Shown in pieces: positions 33,775 to 43,328 of a stretch of 64,000 nucleotides of DNA. The translations under genes were made by a program, and so were the position numbers. Position 1 is the stretch's first letter; the number at the start of each line of letters is the position of its first letter. Source of the stretch: a virus. The stretch lies in IMG/VR virus record IMGVR_UViG_3300010885_058768, positions 1 through 64,000 of that record; one strand, written 5' to 3'. Below the pieces are notes generated by a model that ran no database searches, had not been told where the DNA came from, and saw only the letters and a program-made list of their open reading frames with translations.

Positions 33775-36700
33775 ATGGCAAAAATAGCAGGGTACAATTC
33801 TTCTCTAGTTCTTTTGGTTGAAGGCGAGAACGCAGTCGTCGTTGACACCAGCAAAAACCTTGTGGTGGACTCTGGAACTAAGGAGGCTCTAGCCTCAAAG
33901 AAAAATTGGAAAAAGAGCAAGAGCTGCGAGGTTACTCCAGCGATGCTAGAGATAGCAGACGCAGCACTTTCGTCTCTAGACGTTTCGGTTATCACCGCGG
34001 CTGCTGGTAGACTGTACACTGTCCCTAGCTCAGTGCAGGCAGAGGCAAAGAAGGCGCTTGAGTGGCGCAAGGAGCACAAGCGCGGCGGAACTCCAGTCGG
34101 TCTAAGCACCGCGCGCACTCTTGCCAAAGGCGGTCAAATTGGACTTCAAAAGGTTCGTCACATCGCGAAGTACTTCCCTCGTCACGAGGTAGACAAAAAG
34201 GCTAAGGGCTACGAACGCGGTGAAGACGGATTCCCGTCTAATGGCCGCATTGCCTGGGCTCTCTGGGGTGGAGACGCCGGTTGGCGCTGGGCAAAAAACA
34301 TCGTTGAGCGTGAGAACAAGAAGGCTCTTACCTCTGATGGATACGCTCTTCCGGGATACTCAATAGACGACGACACCTACGCTATTAGCGAGCCTGGCTA
34401 CGGAGCAGATTTAAACGCATTTGGAGACGCGCACGCGTTAGACGATGGCGGTCCTGAGTTCATGGCTCGTGTTCGTATGGATGGCTCCGGCATGGACCGT
34501 CTATACAAGGTCGACGTCGATGGGCGTGTCTACTTCTGGGATGACGGAGGCTGGGACGACCTAGGCTCTATCGATGGAGACATTTACTTCTACGACAAGT
34601 CTCTTGATGACCCGTATGACGACTGTGATAAGTCTCACTTCATAATCGACCCTGACTCGGCGCTAATTATTTCTGCGCTTCTTCAACAGGACCCGTACAC
34701 CAACGTGTCGGTTGATGACATCGACTCACATGAGGCCTCTCTTGCTAGAAACGCCATCGCCGAAGAAGACTGGGGCATGGTTGACCGAGTTGCGCGGGCG
34801 AGCGACGAAGACCCTTACTATCCGATGATGGCAGCCGCGGCTATGCCGGTAGACAAAGAAGCAGAAAAAGAGGAAGCTCCTGCTCCTGCCGTAGACACTA
34901 AGGGAATCTTAGGAGAGCCACATAAGGAGGACAACGCTCCTGCCGCTAAAATCGACAGTGAACTTCCTGCTCTTACCGCAAAAGACCTTGGCCTAATTCT
35001 AAACGACTGGCCTGGTTGGGTTATGGACCAGAGAAAGACCACGACTGAGCAAGGACTAGTTGCACAGCGCACGACTACCTCCGATGACTACTCAGTCAGC
35101 GATTCAGTAGACACGGACAAATCCTATGAGCACCCTCTACTAAAGCCTTGGCTAGACAAAAAGGCCGCTGGCATCTCAACAAAGTCTACTGATAACCCGG
35201 CGCTACTGTCTGCCGCTGAGCCAGTCTCAGCTAAGCCTACAACAGTAAAGGACATAGAAGAGGCTGCCAAGGAGACAAAACCTGGCTCCGAGGTCACTCC
35301 TGGCAAAACAGACGTGCAACCTATGTACCTAGCATTTGTTTCTCCTGATGACCCTCACGCGGTGTTTGACCTTATTGCACTTGTTCCAGCGAGCTCAACC
35401 TCTAACCAGCCGATGACATACCGTCGTCAGGATAAGAAATGGGTGCGCTATCCAAGTGCTCTGCAGGACCTAAAGTCAGCTACTCCTCCGCCAGTCGTGC
35501 CTCTTGATAAGGAAGCACTGGACGCTACTCTAAAGCAGATTGACGGCATGTACGAAGCACTAAACGCGTCAGTGTTTTCAGTTGACCACCAGCTGATGGT
35601 GCTTTGGGGTCCAAGCGCTGTACGCATGGAAGACGCGCTGGTCGCCGCAGGTGGAGTAGACAAGAACCGCGGCAACGCGGAAAGACTCCGCAGGTACTGG
35701 TCTCACGGCAAGGGAGCAGCTAAGATTCGCTGGGGCACAAAGGGTGACTGGTCTCGCTGTGTTCGTCATCTGTCTAAGTTCCTTGGAGTTAGAGCTAAGG
35801 GATACTGCCAGTTGCGCCACAAGGAAGCAACCGGCATGTACACCGCTACTCACGCCAAACTCGACCGCGCAAAGCATAACTCAAATTCAGAGTTTATTAT
35901 GGAAGAGGTCTACGCTAAGAACACGGGAGTTCCGACTGCTGTGACTGAGCAGGACATGGCTAAGAAGTTAACCGAAATCATGGTTGAGCACGACGACGTG
36001 TACGACCACCACTGGAAGCCTGAGCCACAGATTGTCGATGACCTAAAGAGGCTAAATCTTCTAGACGACGAAGAGTTCGAAGCGATAGTTGCGGCTGGAG
36101 GTTTTGACAGAAACCGCGGAAACGCAGAAGAGCTTCGCCGTTATTGGACTGTAGGCAAGGGCGCTAAAAAGATTCGCTGGGGAACCGGTGGAGATTGGAC
36201 TAGATGTGTTAGGCAGCTGTCTAAGTACCTAGGCCCACGCGCTAAGGGATACTGTCAACTTCGTCACAAGGAAGTGACTGGTGAATACACCGGTGACCGA
36301 GCTCACATGGAAAAGTATGGCCATCTAAAGAAAAAGACCTGGCGCGACCGTCTAAAGCTATTTAGCATCGAGGAAAAGGTTATTGAACTTGCCGAGCGAG
36401 ACGCACTGGCAGCAGGCCTACGAGAGAGAATGGGTCTCACTGCTTCAGCGGTAGAGACAGGCGCGGGTTCGGCGTTTAGAATTCCATTGGCAATCCCAGA
36501 GGACGTCGAGTCTGGTGACGGCCGTCTATTCAAGAAGGACTCAATTACTGTTCGCGAGTTGCCTATCCCGCTTCTATGGCAGCTAAAGACAGGAGAGGGC
36601 CACAGTGGCTCTGTTGTAGTTGGTCGCGTCGACCGTCTTGAAAGAGTGGAAAACGGTATCGGAAATGCCTATGGTGTTTTTGATGACGGCAAGCATGGCA

Positions 36701-37803
36701 AAGAGGCTGAACGCCTTGTTCGTGCTGGCTTCCTTCGTGGAGTGTCAGCGGACATGGACCAGTTTGAGGCAAAACAAACTAAAAGCAAGAAAAAAGATGC
36801 TGCTGAGGACGACGACATCTCCGCTGAGAAAATCGTTATAAATAAGGCCCGTGTCATGGCCATTACAATAGTACCTAAGCCAGCATTTCAGGAATGCAAA
36901 ATTCTTATCGACTCCGATGAGCTAGAAAATCCCCAGGAGGAAATTATGATTCTAAACGATGGAATCTATGTCGACGATGTCGACGCAAGTGACGCAGCTG
37001 CACTGGTTGCCTGTGGAGCAGTTGCTGGATCGATTCCAGTAGTGCCACCGGCTAACTGGTTTGTAAACCCTAAGCTGTCTAAGCCGACTCCGCTAACTGT
37101 CGACGACAGTGGTAGAGTATTTGGTCACATTGCCGCTTGGCACGTTGACCACATCGGCTTGACCGCGGGTACTAAGCCACCGCGCAGCAGAAGCAACTAC
37201 GCGTACTTCCACTCAGGAGTTGTCCGTGCCGATAATGGCAAGGACGTGCCTGTTGGCCAGTTGACACTCGCTGGTGGACACGCATCTATCGAGGCAAGTG
37301 CCTACGACGCAGTCAAGCACTATGATGACACAGCATCTGCCGTTGCAGACGTGCACGCTGGAGAAGACGAGTTTGGAATCTGGGTTGCAGGAGCTCTACG
37401 TCCTAGCGCGCAGCCGGAGCAAATTCGTGCACTTCGTGCTTCCGCTCCTTCAGGTGACTGGAGACCAATCAAGGGCTCACTTGAGCTTGTTGCAGTGTGT
37501 CAGGTAAACGTTCCTGGATTCCCAATTGCACGAGCACGCGTTGCCTCAGGTCAGGTTATGGCCTTGGTTGCAGCTGGTGCAGCGGTTCTTGCTAAACTAA
37601 AGCAGGACCCAATGACAGAACTGGCCTCCAGAGTACGTGAACTCGAGCAGTTTACTGGCAAGGAGCTTGCAACCAACGCGGCCAGTGCCAAGGCAAGATT
37701 CGCGTCTATCGTTGACGAGATGCCAAGCAAGAAGCCTGTGACTGCAAGCGTGGACTCCATGAGAGCCAAGATTGCAGCCGCCCAGGAGGCCCTGGGAAAA
37801 TAG
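33775..37803 (+). CDS. capsid maturation protease with large N-terminal extension
   Basis: A 1342-residue protein. Near residues 95-185 is the phage module GLSTARTLAKGGQIGLQKV ... GRIAWALWGGDAGWRWA. Two copies of NRGNAERLRRYW ... RAKGYCQLRHKE lie near 630-695 and 780-845. Residues about 889-1262 are the protease: candidate His in GEGHSGSVVVGRVDRLER and Ser in LRGVSADMDQF, then GRVFGHIAAWHVDHIGL. It would process the prohead. The stop codon lies within a strong -1 frameshift signal that can add 185 residues. Confidence 0.88.
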   Translation: MAKIAGYNSSLVLLVEGENAVVVDTSKNLVVDSGTKEALASKKNWKKSKSCEVTPAMLEIADAALSSLDVSVITAAAGRLYTVPSSVQAEAKKALEWRKEHKRGGTPVGLSTARTLAKGGQIGLQKVRHIAKYFPRHEVDKKAKGYERGEDGFPSNGRIAWALWGGDAGWRWAKNIVERENKKALTSDGYALPGYSIDDDTYAISEPGYGADLNAFGDAHALDDGGPEFMARVRMDGSGMDRLYKVDVDGRVYFWDDGGWDDLGSIDGDIYFYDKSLDDPYDDCDKSHFIIDPDSALIISALLQQDPYTNVSVDDIDSHEASLARNAIAEEDWGMVDRVARASDEDPYYPMMAAAAMPVDKEAEKEEAPAPAVDTKGILGEPHKEDNAPAAKIDSELPALTAKDLGLILNDWPGWVMDQRKTTTEQGLVAQRTTTSDDYSVSDSVDTDKSYEHPLLKPWLDKKAAGISTKSTDNPALLSAAEPVSAKPTTVKDIEEAAKETKPGSEVTPGKTDVQPMYLAFVSPDDPHAVFDLIALVPASSTSNQPMTYRRQDKKWVRYPSALQDLKSATPPPVVPLDKEALDATLKQIDGMYEALNASVFSVDHQLMVLWGPSAVRMEDALVAAGGVDKNRGNAERLRRYWSHGKGAAKIRWGTKGDWSRCVRHLSKFLGVRAKGYCQLRHKEATGMYTATHAKLDRAKHNSNSEFIMEEVYAKNTGVPTAVTEQDMAKKLTEIMVEHDDVYDHHWKPEPQIVDDLKRLNLLDDEEFEAIVAAGGFDRNRGNAEELRRYWTVGKGAKKIRWGTGGDWTRCVRQLSKYLGPRAKGYCQLRHKEVTGEYTGDRAHMEKYGHLKKKTWRDRLKLFSIEEKVIELAERDALAAGLRERMGLTASAVETGAGSAFRIPLAIPEDVESGDGRLFKKDSITVRELPIPLLWQLKTGEGHSGSVVVGRVDRLERVENGIGNAYGVFDDGKHGKEAERLVRAGFLRGVSADMDQFEAKQTKSKKKDAAEDDDISAEKIVINKARVMAITIVPKPAFQECKILIDSDELENPQEEIMILNDGIYVDDVDASDAAALVACGAVAGSIPVVPPANWFVNPKLSKPTPLTVDDSGRVFGHIAAWHVDHIGLTAGTKPPRSRSNYAYFHSGVVRADNGKDVPVGQLTLAGGHASIEASAYDAVKHYDDTASAVADVHAGEDEFGIWVAGALRPSAQPEQIRALRASAPSGDWRPIKGSLELVAVCQVNVPGFPIARARVASGQVMALVAAGAAVLAKLKQDPMTELASRVRELEQFTGKELATNAASAKARFASIVDEMPSKKPVTASVDSMRAKIAAAQEALGK

Positions 37804-37839
37804 TTGCGGTTGAGGCCAGCGCAGCTGGACTTATCAACC
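37784..37839 (+). other. predicted programmed -1 frameshift signal at the end of the capsid protease
   Basis: The zero-frame codons CTG GGA AAA TAG contain the slippery heptamer G-GGA-AAA (37794-37800). AGGAGG lies upstream at 37784-37789. Seven bases downstream a stem forms between GGTTGA (37808-37813) and TCAACC (37834-37839), enclosing CCAGC-GCA-GCTGG (37816-37828). Slippage gives GGG AAA ATA GTT and enters the frame of the next gene. Confidence 0.75.
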
Positions 37840-37901
37840 AAGAAGGCGATAAGTACAATGCAGACACTCAACCGCGGGACATCAAGGGAAAGTTTAGAAC
37901 A

Positions 37902-38357
37902 GTGCTAGCACGTCTAAAGCAAGACCTAGGTGTCGCCGGCCTTGACGCGGCTGTTAAAAAAATTGCCGAGGCAGAAAACATAAATAACGCCGGCAACTAC
38001 GTAGAGGCTGCGGCTCGTGCAAACGACGTCATAAGTCTCGTCGACCGTGTTCATAGTGGAGCCCTAACCGGTCCGTCACTAGAAAACATTAGAGAGTCAG
38101 CTGGTGCTCTTGGAGCTGCGATGGCCAACCTGCCATTGCCGTTTGGTCAAGAGAACCAAAAGCTGGCATTCAGCGATCTTCCTCCTTCACTGAAGAATCT
38201 TGTGAAAAGCATGATTCCAAGGGTAGAAGCGAGGATAGGAGATAAAGACGCGCGAAGTGCAATCAAGCCTTTGCAAGACTTTATGTCAGGCGGAGCACTG
38301 TACAGTCAGAGCCAATTATCGGCCGAGATGAACACTTTACTCCGGTTGCTTACTTAG
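37902..38357 (+). CDS. C-terminal extension of the capsid protease / scaffold-like protein
   Basis: The -1 frame is open from 37794, and its sequence before the first GTG (37902) already looks coding (VAVEASAAGLINQEG, QPRDIKGKFRT then VLARLKQDLG), so I read it as a frameshift extension of 185 residues giving a 1527-residue fusion. The GTG has only a distant AAGGGA, so separate initiation is weak. The sequence is helical and ends LSAEMNTLLRLLT. Position between protease and major capsid protein suggests a scaffold function. Confidence 0.75.
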   Translation: MLARLKQDLGVAGLDAAVKKIAEAENINNAGNYVEAAARANDVISLVDRVHSGALTGPSLENIRESAGALGAAMANLPLPFGQENQKLAFSDLPPSLKNLVKSMIPRVEARIGDKDARSAIKPLQDFMSGGALYSQSQLSAEMNTLLRLLT

Positions 38358-38476
38358 AAGCAATATACAATAATGTACTAGGTGGAGCGCCTACATGCAA
38401 ACGCGTGGAGTCCCTTTACCTTGAACTAACAAGTGGTAAGTGAAATACACTTACTCAACTGTCCTTAGGAGGAACA
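38358..38476 (+). promoter_or_regulatory. leader of the major capsid gene
   Basis: A TATACAAT at 38364-38371 is a possible -10 without TG or a good -35. A small hairpin GTAAGTG-AAATA-CACTTAC lies at 38436-38454, then the ribosome site TAGGAGGA. A separate promoter for the highly expressed capsid gene is plausible but not proven. Confidence 0.4.
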
Positions 38477-40522
38477 GTGGACCAGATTAAGTCACAGGTA
38501 GACAACCTGGCTGACCTTAGCGACGAGCAAGTCGCTGAGCTCCAGGCATCTATCATCAGTGAATTCGAATCGGTCGAGGGTCAGGAACCTACTCCACAGA
38601 CTGTTGACGCTATGACTTCGCTCGCAGACATGCTTGACACCGTCCGCGGTGAGACCAAGCGTCGCGAAGCAGCTACCCAGGAGCTTGCAACGCAAGCCGC
38701 CGAGGCTGCTATGCGTGTTAAGGGCGAGGAAGAGGCACCAGCTGACGCTGAGGCATCCCATGAGGAAGCACCAGAAGAAGTTGGAGAGACTCCTGAAGAG
38801 GAGAAGAAGGAAGACGAGATGACTGAAGAGTCAGCTGTGTATTCTGCCGAAGCCGCTCAAGAAGCATCAACAACTGCTGAAGCCGGAACCGACGAACCTG
38901 TCGCCGATGAAGAAGTACCCCCAACCGAAGAAACACCTAGTGCTCCTCAAGAAGAGCAGAAAGAGCAGGCCCCAGTGACCGCTTCAGCAGAAGAGAGCTT
39001 CCAGGCTCCAGCTGACCGCCAGCCTGTAGTCGAAGTTAAGGAAGCAAAAGTGGCAATCACCGCTGGCGCTGACATTCCTGGCTACACCGCCGGCAGCACC
39101 ATCGACAACCTAAGCGAAGTAGCTTCAGCTATGGAAAAGCGTATCCACTCGCTTCGCCGCGTTAACGGAGGAGACGGAGAGCAGCACATCGTTGCGTCCT
39201 TCACCACCGCGTACCCAGAGTCACGCACTCTAACAACCGACGCAGAGTCAAACTGGACCAAGATTCAGGCAGTCGCGGGACCTGAGGCACTTGTTGCTTC
39301 TGGTGGTCACGCTACTCCATTCGAGGTCAAGTACGACATCTTTGCAATCGGTTCTACCACCATTCGTCCTATTCGCGACTCTCTACCTCGCTTCCAGGCT
39401 GACCGTGGCGGTATCCGTTTCATCACTCCACCTAGCTTCGCTGGCGCAACATACGACAGCGCAGTTGGTATCTGGACAGCCGGTGTTGACCAATACGGAG
39501 CAAACGGACTAACTGCATTGTCACTTAGCGCGACTGCAATTTCTGGTAGCTCAGGTGCATACGTAATTGGTGTAACTAACAACACTATTCCAGTTGGCGC
39601 AAAGGTAACCTTTGGTACTATTGGAACTGCTACTACACTAAGTAACATCACAGCTAACGTGACTGCGTCAACAAGCACCACTATTACCATCGACACCACA
39701 ACTGCTATTTCAGGCACTCCGTCTTCCGGTACCGTGTCTCCTGTAACAGTGAAGGGCTCATACACTGCATCTGCAGCTTCTGAAAACACCGTTGCAACTG
39801 ACGCTGTAACACTACAGCTACAGTTCGGTAACTTGATGTCTCGTGCTTACCCAGAGTTGATTGCTCGTCACAACGAACTTGCTCTAGTACAGCACGCTCG
39901 TGAAGCTGAGGACAACCTGTTGGCTAAGATCAACGCGGGTTCTACTGCAGTCACCACGCAGACCAACCTTGGTTTTGCTCGTGACTTCCTAGTTCAGGTG
40001 CGTCGTGCAGCTATGGCTTACCGTTCACGTCACCGTATCGATCCTCAGACTCGTCTGAAGGCAATCCTTCCGGTGTGGGTTTACGAGGCAATGGCAGCTG
40101 ACCTAACCTTGGCAATGCCAGGCGACGGCACTCTAGCTGTGTCAAAGTCAGAGATCGATGGTTTCCTATCGGCTCTAAACGTTGACGTTGTCACTCACCT
40201 AGACGACAGCTCAAACAACGGTGTATTCGGTACCCAAAGCGCCGGTGTACTGCTCGAGTTCCCGGACACCTTCCGTTGGTTCTTGTTCGCTGAAGGAACA
40301 TTCTTGTTCCTAGACGGCGGAACTCTAGACCTAGGTATCATCCGTGACAGCTCTCTAGTTGGCACAAACGACTACAAGATGTTCATTGAAACATTCGAGA
40401 ACGTTGCAAAGGTTGGTATCGAGTCTCTAGCGATTACCTCAACCATCAACGTATCTGGTGCAGCTGCGGCTCTTGTAACTGCAACATCAACAACATCTGC
40501 TGCTACATCTAACGACCTGTAA
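38477..40522 (+). CDS. major capsid protein with acidic N-terminal region and Ig-like insertion
   Basis: A 681-residue protein with GTG start behind AGGAGG. Residues 1-190 are acidic, Glu/Ala/Pro-rich, like a built-in scaffold (delta) domain removed by the protease. The HK97-type body runs from about 195 to the end (RRVNGGDGEQHIVASF, LLEFPDTFRWFLFAEGTF, GTNDYKMFIETFENVAK). Residues 349-431 are a Thr/Ser/Gly-rich beta insertion (TTITIDTTTAISGTPSSG) resembling Ig-like domains on virion surfaces. Leaders and hairpins on both sides indicate separate control. Confidence 0.9.
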   Translation: MDQIKSQVDNLADLSDEQVAELQASIISEFESVEGQEPTPQTVDAMTSLADMLDTVRGETKRREAATQELATQAAEAAMRVKGEEEAPADAEASHEEAPEEVGETPEEEKKEDEMTEESAVYSAEAAQEASTTAEAGTDEPVADEEVPPTEETPSAPQEEQKEQAPVTASAEESFQAPADRQPVVEVKEAKVAITAGADIPGYTAGSTIDNLSEVASAMEKRIHSLRRVNGGDGEQHIVASFTTAYPESRTLTTDAESNWTKIQAVAGPEALVASGGHATPFEVKYDIFAIGSTTIRPIRDSLPRFQADRGGIRFITPPSFAGATYDSAVGIWTAGVDQYGANGLTALSLSATAISGSSGAYVIGVTNNTIPVGAKVTFGTIGTATTLSNITANVTASTSTTITIDTTTAISGTPSSGTVSPVTVKGSYTASAASENTVATDAVTLQLQFGNLMSRAYPELIARHNELALVQHAREAEDNLLAKINAGSTAVTTQTNLGFARDFLVQVRRAAMAYRSRHRIDPQTRLKAILPVWVYEAMAADLTLAMPGDGTLAVSKSEIDGFLSALNVDVVTHLDDSSNNGVFGTQSAGVLLEFPDTFRWFLFAEGTFLFLDGGTLDLGIIRDSSLVGTNDYKMFIETFENVAKVGIESLAITSTINVSGAAAALVTATSTTSAATSNDL

Positions 40523-40536
40523 AAAGCAACGTCTTT

Positions 40537-40570
40537 TTGCTGGGGTGGTCTTTTATGGCCACCCCAGCAA
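40537..40570 (+). terminator. perfect hairpin after the major capsid gene
   Basis: TTGCTGGGGTGG (40537-40548) and CCACCCCAGCAA (40559-40570) pair perfectly over 12 bases around a 10-base loop. No T-run follows, so it may be a partial terminator or a 3' stabiliser of the capsid message. Confidence 0.75.
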
Positions 40571-40603
40571 TAAGAGTAAGATTTTAAATTAAGGATTTGA
40601 AAA

Positions 40604-41695
40604 ATGGCTTTTCCAAAGAATGGCGTAGTAGAGGCACCAAAGATTATGCCCTCCGCTTTTGGCCTACTTGCAGTAGTCAAGCCTGAGAATTCTGCAGACG
40701 AAGACATGTGGATTCGTGGGTTTTCGCAGGAATACGAAACTGAACTCTACGCAGCAAAAAACTGGGATGACACCGACACTACTAGTTCTGTAGTTGTAGC
40801 TGCAGGTGTCCCTAATTATTTCACTAAAATTGATCCCTTCTTTGTTGAAGTAGAAGAGCTTCGCTCAGGCTTAGGATTTCTAGGTCTTGACCGCATCGAA
40901 CGTCTAAAGCGTCAACTTGAGGGTGTCACTCAAGACGCTATGGAGCAAGAACTTTGGGACGGTGGTATTCGAATTAGTGAAAGCCACCCTAATCGCGCTT
41001 TAGTTTCTTCTGGAGTTACCGTTCTTGATGGTACGGGACTTTCATCAAAACGTGCTTTGGCAGTGCTAGAGCATGGCATTGGTGCGGCATCAGAATCTGG
41101 CGAGCAGGGAGTTATTCACGCAACTCGCGATGTAGTTGCTCTTTTTTCAGCCAACTCAAATATGCTTTTTCACGATAAAATTAGTGAACACTTGCAGACC
41201 TATGGTGGAACGCCTATAGTTGTCGGCAGTGGCTACAGTGGTAACGGTCCTCGTATTGCGGTTGCTACAGCAACTATTAGCGGTAGCACTACGCTAACTA
41301 TCAACACTTCAGGCGACCACTACCTACTTGCAGGTGACACTGTTCGCTACTCTGTAGTTGGAGCAAACATCAACCAGTCCTCTACTTCTACAGCAGTTGT
41401 CACTAAAGTCGACGCTGACACAGTAACAATTACTATTGCAAGTGCCACTAACCAAGGTCAAGAACCGGTTACTGGCTTTATTCAGCAGTTGGGAACCAAC
41501 TCTGCAAAATGGATTTACGGCACAGGAACTGTTCGCTCATACGTGGGCAAGGTCGATGTCGTAAACGACAACTTAGCTCAAGGCTATGACGTGTCGGGTA
41601 ACAAAAATGACATGCGTCTCAAAGCAATCCGCCCAGCGGCTGTTTACTTTGACACATCCATCCACCTAGCTGTTCGAGTCGATCTAACAGCCTAA
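40604..41695 (+). CDS. second capsid-region protein, possibly decoration or minor capsid
   Basis: A 363-residue protein directly after the major capsid gene, behind TAAGGATTTG. It has an alpha/beta N-terminal part with ERLKRQLEGVTQDAMEQELW and, at about residues 222-285, a Thr/Ser-rich beta insertion (ATATISGSTTLTIN) like the one in the capsid protein. It could be a decoration, vertex or second capsid subunit, judged only by position and the shared insertion type. Confidence 0.7.
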   Translation: MAFPKNGVVEAPKIMPSAFGLLAVVKPENSADEDMWIRGFSQEYETELYAAKNWDDTDTTSSVVVAAGVPNYFTKIDPFFVEVEELRSGLGFLGLDRIERLKRQLEGVTQDAMEQELWDGGIRISESHPNRALVSSGVTVLDGTGLSSKRALAVLEHGIGAASESGEQGVIHATRDVVALFSANSNMLFHDKISEHLQTYGGTPIVVGSGYSGNGPRIAVATATISGSTTLTINTSGDHYLLAGDTVRYSVVGANINQSSTSTAVVTKVDADTVTITIASATNQGQEPVTGFIQQLGTNSAKWIYGTGTVRSYVGKVDVVNDNLAQGYDVSGNKNDMRLKAIRPAAVYFDTSIHLAVRVDLTA

Positions 41696-41717
41696 CAAGA
41701 AATAAGGAGAAAAGGCT

Positions 41718-43250
41718 ATGCCTACTCAAGATTACGCAGCCAGCATCCAGGGTGTGGCCATCCGTGTCACCCGTTTGGACGCCGCTGGTAAGCTACTAAA
41801 CGGACCAGGCGACAGCTACGTAACGTCAGCTTTCATGCGTGTTTCGTTCACTCCAGAATACGAAGAAGGCGACGAAATAACCGAGAAGTCGGCTAACGGC
41901 GCAGTTTGCGTGACCTATAAGTCTCCAGACACACTAAAGCGTATTACCATGGAACTTGCTATCTGTGAACCAGACCCAGAGCTAACTAACCTAGTTGCCG
42001 GTGGTCTGCTTCTTCGCAAGAACCTTGGAACAACACTCGCTGACGCAGCTACAAAGACCAGCTCAATTGGTTGGGCAGCTCCAGCTGTTGGAGACGACCC
42101 TGCTGGCTACGGTGTAGCTATTGAGGCATGGTCACTTGCAATCAAGGATGGAAAGAGGGCGACAAGCCTTCCTTTCTTCTACTGGGTATTCCCGTTCGTG
42201 AAGCTGCGCCAGTCTGGCGACCGCGTAATCGAAAACGGCATGCTTGCAAGCACCTTCGAAGGTTATGGTCTAGGAAACATCAACTTCAACTGGGGTCCTG
42301 ATGGCCGTTGGGAATTCCCAACCGCCGCGGAGCGTCCGTACTCATACGCGCGTTCAGATTGGGCGCCAACTGGTCTAAAGGGTTTCTACACCTGGAACTA
42401 CATCGGCGAAGGCTCTACTGAGCTCAACACTCCTGCCTACAACGCAGTTACCTCTCTAGACGGAATCTCAGCTGTAACAGCTACAGCTAAACTAAGCTCT
42501 AACGTGGTGACCTTGACTACTACCACACCTCACGGTTTCGTAAACGGTCAGACCGTTACAGTTGAGGGTGTTGACCGTTCGTTCGTAATCACTAAGAAGA
42601 AGCTAGACACTAACGTGGTTACACTTACCTTTGGAGCTAAGCACAACTTCATAGTTAACGACACCATCGTGGTTGCCGGAGTTGACAGCACCTTCAACGG
42701 CACCTACACCGTTGCAAGCGTGCCTGCCGGTGAAACTACTCTCACCTACGCGAAGACCGCGGACAACGTCACAGAGGTCAACGTCAGCGGCGGAACTGCT
42801 ACTCGTACTCTGTTCGATGGTTCATACGCCATCAGCGGTGTACCGAGCACGACTTCGTTCACCTACGCACGTACTCACGCGAACGTTGCTGGAATGCTCT
42901 TGGCCGCAGGCACAAGCGGAAGCGCCTTTACCACTGCTTCAGCTCACGGCTTAGCGGTTGGAGACAGAATCAACGTCACTGAAGCTGTCTCATCTGTTGC
43001 AGGTGCGTATAACGTAACTAACGCGCTTATCACAGCAGTCGGCAGCACGACAACCTTAACCATCGACACGACACCTTCGGGCACCTGGACATCGGGCGGA
43101 ACTGTAGCTCTTGTCGTACCTTCTGGTTCAGTTGTCTCAGTTCCATCGGTCAGCGGAGCTTCAAGCTACAACGTCCCTGGAAACGTCAACTTCAATGCTG
43201 ACCTAGCAGTTGACCGCGTAATCAGCTCAAACGAGGACCCAACCGCGTAA
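41718..43250 (+). CDS. major tail protein with C-terminal Ig-like modules
   Basis: A 510-residue protein. Residues 1-240 look like a siphovirus tail tube subunit (GVAIRVTRLDAAGKLL, MRVSFTPEYEEGDEI, WEFPTAAERPYSYARSDWAP). Residues 250-490 hold at least three beta modules with TTPHGFVNGQTVTVEGV, AKHNFIVNDTIVVAGV and ASAHGLAVGDRINV, likely displayed on the tail surface. The AAGGAG site is strong and a terminator-like hairpin follows. Hexameric rings of this protein would stack around the tape measure. Confidence 0.87.
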   Translation: MPTQDYAASIQGVAIRVTRLDAAGKLLNGPGDSYVTSAFMRVSFTPEYEEGDEITEKSANGAVCVTYKSPDTLKRITMELAICEPDPELTNLVAGGLLLRKNLGTTLADAATKTSSIGWAAPAVGDDPAGYGVAIEAWSLAIKDGKRATSLPFFYWVFPFVKLRQSGDRVIENGMLASTFEGYGLGNINFNWGPDGRWEFPTAAERPYSYARSDWAPTGLKGFYTWNYIGEGSTELNTPAYNAVTSLDGISAVTATAKLSSNVVTLTTTTPHGFVNGQTVTVEGVDRSFVITKKKLDTNVVTLTFGAKHNFIVNDTIVVAGVDSTFNGTYTVASVPAGETTLTYAKTADNVTEVNVSGGTATRTLFDGSYAISGVPSTTSFTYARTHANVAGMLLAAGTSGSAFTTASAHGLAVGDRINVTEAVSSVAGAYNVTNALITAVGSTTTLTIDTTPSGTWTSGGTVALVVPSGSVVSVPSVSGASSYNVPGNVNFNADLAVDRVISSNEDPTA

Positions 43251-43263
43251 GAGTATTAAGAAG

Positions 43264-43312
43264 GGCGGCGCGTCAAGAATAAATGCAATCTAGACGCGTC
43301 GCCTTCTTTCTT
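43264..43312 (+). terminator. hairpin terminator after the major tail gene
   Basis: GGCGGCGCGTC (43264-43274) pairs with GACGCGTCGCC (43293-43303) over 11 positions with one wobble, around an 18-base loop, followed by TTCTTTCTT. Confidence 0.75.
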
Positions 43313-43328
43313 AGCTAAAGGAGACTAA

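Noticed and set aside
37902-38357. Independent scaffold gene starting at GTG 37902
   Set aside because: Coding-like sequence continues upstream of this GTG into the slippery site and the ribosome site is poor; kept only as an alternative to the frameshift model.
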